Origin: Brevibacillus brevis
GTDB lineage: Bacteria; Bacillota; Bacilli; Brevibacillales; Brevibacillaceae
DNA length: 64,000 nt
Reading direction: 5' to 3'
Assembly (NCBI RefSeq): GCF_900637055.1
Contig: NZ_LR134338.1
Span: 6,225,501 to 6,289,500 of the forward strand
Shown here: one piece after another, positions 1-7,685 of the stretch
How the letters are laid out: every line of letters begins with the position of its first letter
Position numbering within the stretch: the stretch's first letter is position 1
The notes under the pieces: model-generated
What the model was told of the DNA's origin: nothing
Seen by the model: only the letters and a program-made list of their open reading frames with translations
Database searches by the model: none
Made by a program: the position numbers and the translations under genes

Positions 1-291
1 GGCAAGCTCCTCTTCGACGGTCAGCCCGATGAACTGCGTCTCCGGGTCCTGAAAGACGATGCCTTGCTCGCTTTTGGACTCGACACTCCCCTCGAAGTGT
101 CCACCGTAGTTAGCCGGAATCAGACCTGACATCGTCAATAGCAGCGTTGTTTTCCCTGCGGCAGCAGGCCCGACAACGCCGACCACTTCCTCTGGATAGA
201 GCGCCAGATGAATGTCCGCTAGCGCAGGCAGTGCTCCCTCTTCATAGTGCCAATTGACTCCGTTTACTCGCAGCAATGGTTCTGTTTTCAC
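1..291 (-). CDS. ECF/ABC transporter ATP-binding protein, partial (3' end outside window)
   Basis: This is the N-terminal 97 residues of an ABC ATPase, cut by the window edge. The visible part contains a Walker A of the form GPAAAGKTT (about residues 41-49) and a Q-loop in the context FQDPETQFIG, which is typical of the EcfA/CbiO energy-coupling ATPases of vitamin importers. It would hydrolyse ATP on the inner face of the membrane to drive uptake through the S-component encoded just upstream. The GTG start at 291 overlaps the TGA stop of that gene (GTGA overlap), so the two are translationally coupled. The Walker A carries AAA where most ABC ATPases have NGS/SGS, which is uncommon but keeps the GKT core. 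Family assignment is firm; the substrate is unknown. Confidence 0.85.
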   Translation of the reverse strand, partial: MKTEPLLRVNGVNWHYEEGALPALADIHLALYPEEVVGVVGPAAAGKTTLLLTMSGLIPANYGGHFEGSVESKSEQGIVFQDPETQFIGLTVEEELA

Positions 292-893
292 CTTGCGATC
301 CTGCTTTCATTCCCGAGATAGTTGAAATCCTGCAAGGGGCGACCCCGGTATAGTCCAGAACGCTTCACGAATGGGTACAACAGCTTCAAGAGGATTGGCC
401 CCAGAATCGCCGTTGAAATGGCTTGGTTCAAGAACACGGTTGGGATGTACCATACCGCCACTTCTTTTGGTGTCAGGCCCAGCGCCACATTAATCAAAAT
501 CGCACATGCTACTACTGCAGAGCTGATGATAACGACAAACACAATGTATTGAAGGACGCTCCGCTTTGTTTTCAGTGCAGGGTGACTCACAGCAAGCAAC
601 CCGATAAAGCCCCCCATAAAATTAGAAAAGAAACCGACCGCGATCGCATGAGGCGGTGCGCTTCCGGTTAACAAATCACTGACCATATTTCCAAAAGCAA
701 GGCCTATGCACCCCGGCAAACCGAATAACATGCCAAATACGGGCTGAAGGGCATTGGCCGGACGGATCGGTACGGAAGGAATGAGCTTGATATTGGCAAG
801 CATAATAATGGCAACAGCGTAGAGCGCGGCAGTAACGACAATCAGGACGTAATCTACGGTCGTCCATTTCCGCCGGAACAGAGTCGAAAGCAT
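288..893 (-). CDS. ECF transporter S-component, QueT-like membrane protein
   Basis: This is a 201-residue hydrophobic protein with about five or six membrane segments. The segment RPANALQPVFGMLFGLPG followed by GNMVSDLL resembles the RPAEAL..LFG..GNLIANL pattern of QueT-type S-components, which bind a small-molecule vitamin or base and pair with EcfA/EcfT. The ATG at 893 is chosen because AAGGAGGG lies nine bases before it; an upstream in-frame TTG at 917 has no such site. It is followed with overlap by an ECF-type ATPase. No preQ1 riboswitch was recognisable upstream, so queuosine-precursor transport is only a family-based guess. Confidence 0.7.
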   Translation of the reverse strand: MLSTLFRRKWTTVDYVLIVVTAALYAVAIIMLANIKLIPSVPIRPANALQPVFGMLFGLPGCIGLAFGNMVSDLLTGSAPPHAIAVGFFSNFMGGFIGLLAVSHPALKTKRSVLQYIVFVVIISSAVVACAILINVALGLTPKEVAVWYIPTVFLNQAISTAILGPILLKLLYPFVKRSGLYRGRPLQDFNYLGNESRIAR

Positions 894-1005
894 CAGAATA
901 AACCCTCCTTGTGTCAAGTGTTAATGTTTGGAATATTCCTGTAGCCAGTTTACTCTCTCTTTACTGGATCGTCTAGAAGAGGGTGGGTAAAACCATTGGT
1001 TCTGG

Positions 1006-1226
1006 CTGTAGTGGTGGGGAGGAAACAGGAGAAAACGCTCAGCTTCTAGGGCCACCCCCTAGGGGGATTGACTGCCCGACTCCATGCAAAAAGCGAAACC
1101 GCGTCCAAAGTGGTCCAATCAGGATGTGTCTCAGAGGTGGACGCTTAAAGGCGCGTTTCGCTTTTTGCATGGAGTCTCGGTCGGTGTCCCTAAGATCTTC
1201 GCTGTTTTCTCCTGTTTCCTCTGCGA
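1006..1226. repeat. Structured intergenic repeat, family A copy 1
   Basis: This is a long imperfect palindrome of about 220 bp. Outer arms GAGGAAACAGGAGAAAAC (1019-1036) and its exact complement (1204-1221) enclose inner arms CTCCATGCAAAAAGCGAAAC (1080-1099) and its exact complement (1155-1174). Between left outer and inner arms sits the core GGGGGATTGACTGCCCG (1062-1078). A second copy lies at 16204-16412 with different arm sequences that still pair. It lies in a gene-free stretch between the QueT-like gene and an amino acid permease. Short open frames across it are by-products of the palindrome. Confidence 0.85.
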
Positions 1227-1324
1227 GCTGTTTGGTGTCCCCTTGCATTAATTAGGGAGAATAAAAAAGAGAGAGAATCATTGTTCTCTCCCTCCCGAAT
1301 TCACTTTCAAATATTATTCAAAAG

Positions 1325-1540
1325 CCACGTTAGAAGAAGTGCATTTCCAGTCCAAGCGCCTCTGGAGCCCAACCTAGCTCCGGAATAAATGGTGGGGAAT
1401 TTCAGCTTCACTTATGGAATCCTTCTTCGAAACTTCTACGTTTGAAGCGCTCCCACCATTTATTCCGGGGCGGGCAGTCAATCCCCCTCGCGGGGCGGAG
1501 GCCGAAGCGCAGACTGGAAATGCACTTCTTCTCCACGACA
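1325..1540. repeat. Structured intergenic repeat, family B copy 1
   Basis: Outer arms GAAGAAGTGCATTTCCAGTC (1333-1352) and its exact complement (1512-1531) enclose inner arms CCGGAATAAATGGTGGG (1380-1396) and its exact complement (1452-1468). On the right side CGGGCAGTCAATCCCCC is the reverse complement of the core of family A. A diverged second copy lies at 63409-63610. The right end abuts the stop of the amino acid permease, so it could also act as that gene's 3' structure. Confidence 0.85.
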
Positions 1541-1546
1541 GCCACT

Positions 1547-2881
1547 CTACTCCTCAAACTTCACCATTTCCAAATTGGTTTTCTTGATCTTCACCAAGTA
1601 CAGCAAATAGATCAAGCCGACAATGGTCCAGAGCAAGCCGAGCATCATGGACGTTTCTTCCAGGTTTACCCATAGGAAGGCGATGAACGTTGTCCCGATG
1701 AGTGGAGACAGCACGAAGCCCCACCAATCCTTGATATGCTTGTTCTTTTGTTTGCGGAAATAGTACGCCATTACGCTGATGTTCACAAAGCTAAAGGCGA
1801 TTAGCGCGCCGAAGTTAATAAAGGAAGTTGCCGTTAACAAATCCATATACAAAGCGAACAGCATCAGCGCTCCGACCAGCAAGACGTTAAGCAAAGGAGT
1901 TCTTAGCTTCGGATGTACATAACCGAACCAGCGTCGCGGCAAAAATCCATCTCGTCCCATTGCGTACAATAAGCGCGTTACGCTCGTGACAGATACGAGC
2001 CCGGATGCCAGTGTCGAAGACAACGCTGCCGCCAAAAACACCAATTGAAAGATCGTCCCACCGATAAACAGAGCAATCTCCGCAGAAGCCGCTTCTGGAT
2101 CAGACAATACCGAAACATCAGGAAATAATGATTGCATGAAATAAGATGCCGTAATAAATAGCGCTCCTCCTGCGAGTGCTACGAGCATAATCCCGCGTGG
2201 AATCGTCTTTTTCGCATCGACAGTTTCCTCCGTTAGCGTGGTTACTGCATCAAAGCCAAGGAAGGAAAAACAAAGAATCGCCGCACCGGAAAGCAGTGCA
2301 ATGACAGATAGATCCGGTGACACAAATGGACGCAGGTTGAATACTTGTCCAAGCCCGTCCCCTTGCATAAGACCACGGATTGCCAATCCCGCAAACAACA
2401 CGACGACCACGACTTGAAACAACACGAGAAACGAGTTGACGGATGCGGTTACGGTTACGCGAAATACGTTTAAACCCGTCACCAATACAATGAATCCAAT
2501 AATCCACCACGCTGTCGACACGTCAGGAAACACGGACGATAGGTATACCCCCGTCAACAAAGCGTTAATCATCGGTAAAAACAAATAATCCAGCAAGGAC
2601 GCCCAGCCTACCAAAAATCCTGCATAGGGATGAATCGTTTGTTGCGTATACGTATACGCGGTCCCTGCTGAAGGGAATAGCCGTACCATCTTTCCGTAGC
2701 TTGCCGCCGTAAACAGGATCGCAAGAAGTGTGACTGCATAAGCAGCAGGAACGTGCCCCCCCGTTTCTCCAGAAACAATGCCAAAGGTGTCAAAAACGGC
2801 CATTGGGGCCATGTAGCCCAGTCCAATTACGACAATATGCCGCAGCTTCAAACTACGCGTTAGTTCTGCTCTCCCGTTCAC
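1547..2881 (-). CDS. APC-superfamily amino acid/polyamine permease
   Basis: This is a 444-residue integral membrane protein with about twelve hydrophobic segments. It opens with SLKLRHIVVIGLGYMAPMAVFDTFG, then GGHVPAAYAVTLLAILFTAASYGKMVRLFPSAGTAYTY, the TM1/TM2 pattern of APC transporters of the putrescine-importer (PuuP-like) type. It would import an amino acid or polyamine by cation symport. The GTG at 2881 is chosen because AAGGGGGACAGGCA precedes it; in-frame codons further upstream run into the glnS terminator. It is a single gene. The substrate cannot be told from sequence. Confidence 0.85.
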   Translation of the reverse strand: MNGRAELTRSLKLRHIVVIGLGYMAPMAVFDTFGIVSGETGGHVPAAYAVTLLAILFTAASYGKMVRLFPSAGTAYTYTQQTIHPYAGFLVGWASLLDYLFLPMINALLTGVYLSSVFPDVSTAWWIIGFIVLVTGLNVFRVTVTASVNSFLVLFQVVVVVLFAGLAIRGLMQGDGLGQVFNLRPFVSPDLSVIALLSGAAILCFSFLGFDAVTTLTEETVDAKKTIPRGIMLVALAGGALFITASYFMQSLFPDVSVLSDPEAASAEIALFIGGTIFQLVFLAAALSSTLASGLVSVTSVTRLLYAMGRDGFLPRRWFGYVHPKLRTPLLNVLLVGALMLFALYMDLLTATSFINFGALIAFSFVNISVMAYYFRKQKNKHIKDWWGFVLSPLIGTTFIAFLWVNLEETSMMLGLLWTIVGLIYLLYLVKIKKTNLEMVKFEE

Positions 2882-2934
2882 TGCCTGTCCCCCTTTTTGT
2901 AACAGAATAATTATACACGCCAATTTATAATCAC

Positions 2935-2985
2935 GAAAGAAAAAAGCGCTGTTGCACACGGGTTCTCCATGCACAGCAGCGCTTG
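2935..2985 (-). terminator. Intrinsic terminator of glnS
   Basis: On the minus strand AAGCGCTGCTGTGCA pairs with TGTGCAACAGCGCTT across a short loop and is followed by a T run. It lies just after the glnS stop and upstream of the permease start. Confidence 0.85.
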
Positions 2986-3002
2986 ATTTATATGAGTATT
3001 TC

Positions 3003-4661
3003 CTATGCTTTTGGCAGTTCAAAGGAACTCTTCAACGATACAATTCGGTTGAATACGAGTTTATCATCTGTCGTATGCTTCGGATCGACATTGAAATAGC
3101 CATGACGGAAAAATTGATACTTGTCTTGTGGCTTGGTTTCTTTCATATTTGGCTCCACATAGCCTTGCAGCACTTCCAACGAATTCGGGTTAACGTTGTC
3201 GAGGAATGTGCCCTCTGCCTCTTCATCATCCATAATCAATGGCTCATACAAACGGAATTCAGCAGGAACCGCACTGGTCGCATCCACCCAGTGAATCGTA
3301 CCTTTTACCTTGCGACCTGTAAAACCACTGCCGCTCTTCGTCTCAGGGTCATACGTGCAATGGATCTCGATCACATTGCCATCAGCATCCTTCACGACGT
3401 CATTGCATTTAATGAAATACGCGTGCTTCAGACGCACTTCATTTCCCGGGAACAAGCGGAAATACTTGCTCGGCGGGTTTTCCATAAAGTCATCCTGCTC
3501 AATGTAGATTTCGCGGGAAAACGGAATTTGACGATTGCCCATCTCTGGATTCTCCGGATTGATCTCCGCTTCGAGCATCTCGACTTGTCCTTCAGGATAG
3601 TTCGTGATGACGACCTTCAACGGATTCAAAACAGCCATCGTACGTGGTGCCTTCAGCTTCAGGTCCTCACGGATGAAATACTCCAGCATTTTCTCATCAA
3701 CGGTGCTGTTAGCGCGCGCTACGCCTACTTCACGAGCGAATGTGCGAATCGCTTCCGGTGTATAGCCGCGACGACGGAAGCCTGCAATGGTTGGCATGCG
3801 CGGGTCATCCCAGCCGTCTACTACATTCTCATCGACAAGCTGTTTCAGCTTGCGCTTACTCATAACGGTGTTCGTCAGGTTCAAACGGGCAAATTCGTAC
3901 TGGCGTGGTACCTTCTCCATTTCGCACTCGCGGACTACCCAGTCGTACAACGGGCGATGATCTTCGAATTCCAGTGAACACAGAGAGTGTGTCACGCCCT
4001 CAATGGCATCCTCCAACGGATGAGCGAAGTCGTACATCGGATAGATGCACCATTTGTCGCCCGTGTTGTGATGCGTCGCATGGGAGATTCGATACAGAAC
4101 CGGATCACGCATGTTGAAGTTCTGAGAAGCCATATCGATTTTCGCACGCAGCACCTTTTCTCCGTCCTTGAATTCCCCTTGGCGCATCCGTGCAAACAGG
4201 TCCAGGTTTTCCTCCACAGATCGGTTGCGGAACGGACTATCTGTGCCTGGCTCTGTCCATGTTCCACGCATTTTACGCATGTCTTCGGGAGACAGATCGT
4301 CTACGTAAGCCAGACCTTTTTTAATCAACAGCACCGCACGGTTGTACATCTCTTCAAAGTAATCAGATGCAAAAAACAGCCCGTCCCAATCGAAGCCAAG
4401 CCATTGAACGTCCCTTTTGATGGCCTCTACGTATTCGATGTCTTCCTTCACCGGGTTGGTATCGTCAAAACGAAGGTTGGCCTTGCCGGAAAATTCTCGT
4501 GCCAACTCAAAGTTGAGGCAGATCGCTTTTGCATGTCCAATATGAAGATACCCGTTCGGTTCTGGGGGAAAGCGGGTAATGATTTCCTTTACTTTGCCCT
4601 CTTGCAAGTCATCAATCATGATATTGCGGATAAAATTGGATGCCGCTACCTTGTTTTCCAA
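3003..4661 (-). CDS. glnS: Glutaminyl-tRNA synthetase
   Basis: This class I aminoacyl-tRNA synthetase of 552 residues charges tRNA-Gln directly with glutamine in the cytoplasm. The class I motif FPPEPNGYLHIGHA lies near residue 40 and the KMSKS-equivalent VMSKRK near residue 270. The stretch RFDDTNPVKEDIEYV and the C-terminal beta-barrel anticodon-binding half are typical of GlnRS rather than GluRS. Length matches bacterial GlnRS. The TTG at 4661 is preferred because GAAAGG lies about eight bases upstream; a TTG three codons earlier overlaps that site. Most Bacillota lack GlnRS and use GatCAB, so this gene is a lineage marker. It is followed by a clear terminator. Confidence 0.95.
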   Translation of the reverse strand: MENKVAASNFIRNIMIDDLQEGKVKEIITRFPPEPNGYLHIGHAKAICLNFELAREFSGKANLRFDDTNPVKEDIEYVEAIKRDVQWLGFDWDGLFFASDYFEEMYNRAVLLIKKGLAYVDDLSPEDMRKMRGTWTEPGTDSPFRNRSVEENLDLFARMRQGEFKDGEKVLRAKIDMASQNFNMRDPVLYRISHATHHNTGDKWCIYPMYDFAHPLEDAIEGVTHSLCSLEFEDHRPLYDWVVRECEMEKVPRQYEFARLNLTNTVMSKRKLKQLVDENVVDGWDDPRMPTIAGFRRRGYTPEAIRTFAREVGVARANSTVDEKMLEYFIREDLKLKAPRTMAVLNPLKVVITNYPEGQVEMLEAEINPENPEMGNRQIPFSREIYIEQDDFMENPPSKYFRLFPGNEVRLKHAYFIKCNDVVKDADGNVIEIHCTYDPETKSGSGFTGRKVKGTIHWVDATSAVPAEFRLYEPLIMDDEEAEGTFLDNVNPNSLEVLQGYVEPNMKETKPQDKYQFFRHGYFNVDPKHTTDDKLVFNRIVSLKSSFELPKA

Positions 4662-4749
4662 TGAAATCAACCTTTCACTTCACCTTTACATTCCATAATA
4701 CTGATTCTCTACCCAGAGTTCAACAAAATCGGGTCGTTGACCGACCCGC

Positions 4750-5367
4750 TCACGTCTTCTGTTGCTGCCTCGTTTGCCATTGTGACCTGCAATACAGATG
4801 AATGACAGAATCAATGGCTAAGCGCTGCTCCGTGATCCCTCGAATCGTTTCGAGATGCTTCGGGGAAATCAAATGCAGCAAAGGCTGTTCAACATGATTG
4901 AAACGTTGGAATGCTTCCGCTGCAATCCGATCCCACTGCGGGTAATACCGAAGCAAGTCATCGGGCATTACGCGGGCGCGGTCCGTATCGGACTCGGGCA
5001 AACAATCAAAAGGTTCATCCAGATTTAACGTTCCATAATCATCGGTCAGCTCTTCTCCCGGAAAAATATCCCGTGCAGCCAATTCCAGATCATACATGGT
5101 CGGCACACAATTCGCATGAAAGCTGTGGTTCACGTATCTTGCCTTATCCCAACAAAGAATGTACTTTCCAAACTGGTTCTTGAATGAATATTTTTGCACG
5201 TCCTGTTTTCGTAATGAGTCAAGTCTTTCCACAAATGCAGGGTCCAATACCTGGTCCAAATCATCCTGTGCCCATACAATCGTTCCTTTTGGGATAAACC
5301 TTGTCGCAAACACACCGTACCCGATCTCATCGTTGATATAGCGCAATTCTGTATCGGGATGCATCAT
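4750..5367 (-). CDS. SET domain-containing protein (putative lysine methyltransferase)
   Basis: The 205-residue protein carries the SET-domain landmarks in order: GYGVFATRFIPKG (residues 16-28), RYVNHSFHANC with the NHS motif (80-82) and LTDDYG (108-112). These build the SAM site and the catalytic Tyr of protein lysine methyltransferases. The post-SET cysteine cluster of eukaryotic enzymes is absent, as in other short bacterial SET proteins. The substrate in bacteria is not established. The start at 5367 has AAGGAGTG about nine bases upstream; a second ATG follows directly. It lies just upstream of glnS in the same orientation. Confidence 0.85.
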   Translation of the reverse strand: MMHPDTELRYINDEIGYGVFATRFIPKGTIVWAQDDLDQVLDPAFVERLDSLRKQDVQKYSFKNQFGKYILCWDKARYVNHSFHANCVPTMYDLELAARDIFPGEELTDDYGTLNLDEPFDCLPESDTDRARVMPDDLLRYYPQWDRIAAEAFQRFNHVEQPLLHLISPKHLETIRGITEQRLAIDSVIHLYCRSQWQTRQQQKT

Positions 5368-5607
5368 GGTCTTTGTTTCACTCCTTGGCGAATGTGCCTT
5401 TTTATCATCATAAGCAGTTCAGCCCCAGGAGGTGTGTGAATGTCTGCGAAAAACAACCTTCCCCACAGCATTCCTGACTATTTTTCTGGATTAAAATATT
5501 TTTCTTATTTACCACAAATGGTAAATAGTCTATATTATTGGCAAACGGAGTTTTAGGAACATTTTCCCACAACGATCGAATCAGTCTATGTGTCAATTTT
5601 GTACTTC

Positions 5608-5714
5608 ATCCATTGATATCGAAACGGCATACCCGGGGAAATCCGGCGACGCAAAGCTACAGGGGCTACCTCCGCAACAGCGGACACGCTTGCCAGCTAC
5701 CGAAGTATTGATGT
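5608..5714 (+). ncRNA. GEMM-I riboswitch aptamer (cyclic di-GMP type)
   Basis: The stretch GGCATACCCGGGGAAATCCGG gives a GAAA-tetraloop hairpin, followed by the signature GACGCAAAGC (5648-5657), then GGGGCTACC and the second arm ending in GCCAGCTACCGAAG. This order matches the GEMM-I class that senses c-di-GMP (or 3',3'-cGAMP in a variant; the discriminating base was not assigned). A terminator hairpin follows within ten bases, and a secreted GGT-family gene then a chemoreceptor lie downstream. The sign of regulation was not worked out. Confidence 0.9.
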
Positions 5715-5719
5715 AGGAC

Positions 5720-5753
5720 GAGACCAATGATCCTATATCATTGGTCTTTTTTT
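5720..5753 (+). terminator. Terminator of the GEMM-I expression platform
   Basis: GACCAATGAT and ATCATTGGTC pair across CCTAT and are followed by seven T. It starts six bases after the aptamer, so ligand binding most likely controls readthrough into the gene at 5886. Confidence 0.88.
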
Positions 5754-5885
5754 GCGCTCGCAATGTCTATTTTTGTCTATTTTTGTATGTTTGTGTATTT
5801 TTAACTTTTAAAGGAGGTGAGGCAACAGCGGATAGCCGGTTTAATGAATCATTATTCTATTCATCATGAAGGAGGTTTCATAGGA

Positions 5886-7604
5886 ATGTCATTCTGGAAG
5901 AAACTCTCGACCGTCGCGCTGACTGCTGTCATCGGGGTATCAACATTCTCTGGGGCACAAGCTGCTAATCGTCCAACATCGATGTCACCGAACGCAATGG
6001 TGACGACTCCTCACTATCTGGCTACGGCTGCGGCCCTGAAGACATTGGAAAACGGTGGTAATGCAGTAGATGCTGCTATTACAGCCGCTTCCACATTAGC
6101 TGTCGTCTATCCTCATTACACAACCATTGGCGGAGATAACTTCTGGCTCATCTACAATGCCAAAACAAAAGAACTGAAGGCGCTGAACGGCAGTGGTCGC
6201 GCAGGCGAAAAGGCAACCATCGACTATTACAAAGGCAAAGGCTACGAAAAAATCCCGTCCCGCGGTTATGAATCGGCAAACACTGTCCCTGGTGTCGTCT
6301 CCGGCTGGTGGGAGGCGTACAACTACGCCCATAAAAGCATGGGCAACAGTAAGCTTCAATGGCACAAACTGCTGGAGCCGGCCATTGGATACGCCGAGAA
6401 CGGATATCCAGTCTCCCCCAACCAAGTATATTGGACGAAATACGCGACAGATCCAACTGACAATGACTTGAAAAATCTTCAACGTTTTGATGGATTCCGC
6501 AAAACATTCCTGAAGCCCAACGGCGATCCCTATGCCGCAGGCGAAATTCTTAAACAAAAGGATCTTGCCAATACTTTGCGAATCATTGCAAAAAAAGGCG
6601 CTGACGGTTTTTATAAAGGAGAAGTTGCTAAAAAAATCGTAGCAGACATGCAAGCCAACGGAGGATTGCTCACGTTGAAAGATTTTGAGAAGCACACCTC
6701 CACTTGGGCAGATCCAATTTCGGTAGACTACCGCGGTTATAAAGCGTACAACGTTCCGCCTAACTCCCAAGGCATGGCATCGCTCTCCATTCTTAATGTT
6801 CTGAATAATTTTGACCTCAAGAGCATGGGTGAAGGAACACCCGATTACTATCATACGATTGTAGAAGCTACCAAACAGTCTTTTGCTGACCGCGACAAAT
6901 GGCTGACTGACCCTGCCTTTGTGGATATCCCTGTGGATGAGCTGTTGTCCAAGGAGCACGGGAAAGATTTAGCTGCGCGCATTGATATGAAGCAAGCCGC
7001 CAAATCCGTAGAACCGCTTGATCCAAAAGGCGATACAACCTGGTTCGGGATCGTCGACAAAGATGGCAATGCAGTGTCCATCATTCAGAGTCACTACTTT
7101 GACTGGGGTTCCGGCATCGTAGCGAAAGATACGGGCATCCTTTTGCAAAACCGCGGAAGCTATTTCTCTTTGGATCCCAAACACATCAATCACTTGGAAC
7201 CAGGAAAACGCACTTTCCACACAATTAACCCAGCGATGCTCTTTAAAGGGGACAAGCCTTATCTCCTCTACGGAACACAAGGGGGAGAAGGACAGCCGCA
7301 AACGCAAGCCGCTCTCGTCACGCGTATCGTCGACTTTGGTTTCAGCGTGCAAGACGCAATCGAAGCGCCAAGATGGCTGCATGGACGCAACTGGGGATCT
7401 GCTTCCAACAATCTCAAGGTGGAAAGCCGCATCCCTCAAGAAGTCCTGGACGAGTTAATAAAACGGGGGCATCCAGTCGAAAAGCTGGAAGCAGCCTATA
7501 CCGATTCGATGGGACAGTCCGGCGCAATCCTGATTGACCCGCAAACCAATGTAAAATTTGGCGGTGCTGACCCTCGCGGTGAAGGCGCAGCAATGGGATA
7601 TTGA
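5886..7604 (+). CDS. ggt: Secreted gamma-glutamyltransferase-family protein
   Basis: This 572-residue exported N-terminal nucleophile hydrolase has a signal peptide (MSFWKKLST...GAQA, cleavage near residue 26). The family body follows: NAVDAAITAASTLAVVYPH, GGDNFWL, NGSGRA. The autoprocessing site is GDTTWFGIVDKDGNAVS, with the probable nucleophile T384 becoming the N-terminus of the small subunit, and an oxyanion-type GTQGG lies near residue 460. Classical GGTs have TTHY/TTHF here; TTWF is seen in acylase-like relatives, so hydrolysis or acylase activity rather than glutathione transfer is possible. The ATG at 5886 follows GAAGGAGG by ten bases. Expression should respond to the GEMM riboswitch upstream. 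An 80-bp gap separates it from the chemoreceptor. Confidence 0.9.
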   Translation: MSFWKKLSTVALTAVIGVSTFSGAQAANRPTSMSPNAMVTTPHYLATAAALKTLENGGNAVDAAITAASTLAVVYPHYTTIGGDNFWLIYNAKTKELKALNGSGRAGEKATIDYYKGKGYEKIPSRGYESANTVPGVVSGWWEAYNYAHKSMGNSKLQWHKLLEPAIGYAENGYPVSPNQVYWTKYATDPTDNDLKNLQRFDGFRKTFLKPNGDPYAAGEILKQKDLANTLRIIAKKGADGFYKGEVAKKIVADMQANGGLLTLKDFEKHTSTWADPISVDYRGYKAYNVPPNSQGMASLSILNVLNNFDLKSMGEGTPDYYHTIVEATKQSFADRDKWLTDPAFVDIPVDELLSKEHGKDLAARIDMKQAAKSVEPLDPKGDTTWFGIVDKDGNAVSIIQSHYFDWGSGIVAKDTGILLQNRGSYFSLDPKHINHLEPGKRTFHTINPAMLFKGDKPYLLYGTQGGEGQPQTQAALVTRIVDFGFSVQDAIEAPRWLHGRNWGSASNNLKVESRIPQEVLDELIKRGHPVEKLEAAYTDSMGQSGAILIDPQTNVKFGGADPRGEGAAMGY

Positions 7605-7685
7605 TATTTTGTCAGGCTGCTGAGTAAATCTCAGCAGTCTACCTGTTTCTATTTCGCAAACACGGATTAGGAGTGGAAAAACCCT

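Noticed and set aside
917..982. preQ1 riboswitch upstream of the QueT-like gene
   Set aside because: The leader lacks the short A-rich pseudoknot pattern expected of preQ1-I; nothing convincing was found.
983..1255. Short open frames on both strands across the palindrome near 1.1 kb
   Set aside because: They follow the arms of the structured repeat, have no ribosome site and differ between copies.
2952..3977. 341-codon frame antisense to glnS
   Set aside because: It lies wholly opposite a clear synthetase gene and shows no domain or signal.
5408..5596. 62-codon minus-strand frame upstream of the GEMM riboswitch
   Set aside because: AT-rich promoter-like DNA; no ribosome site or conserved features.
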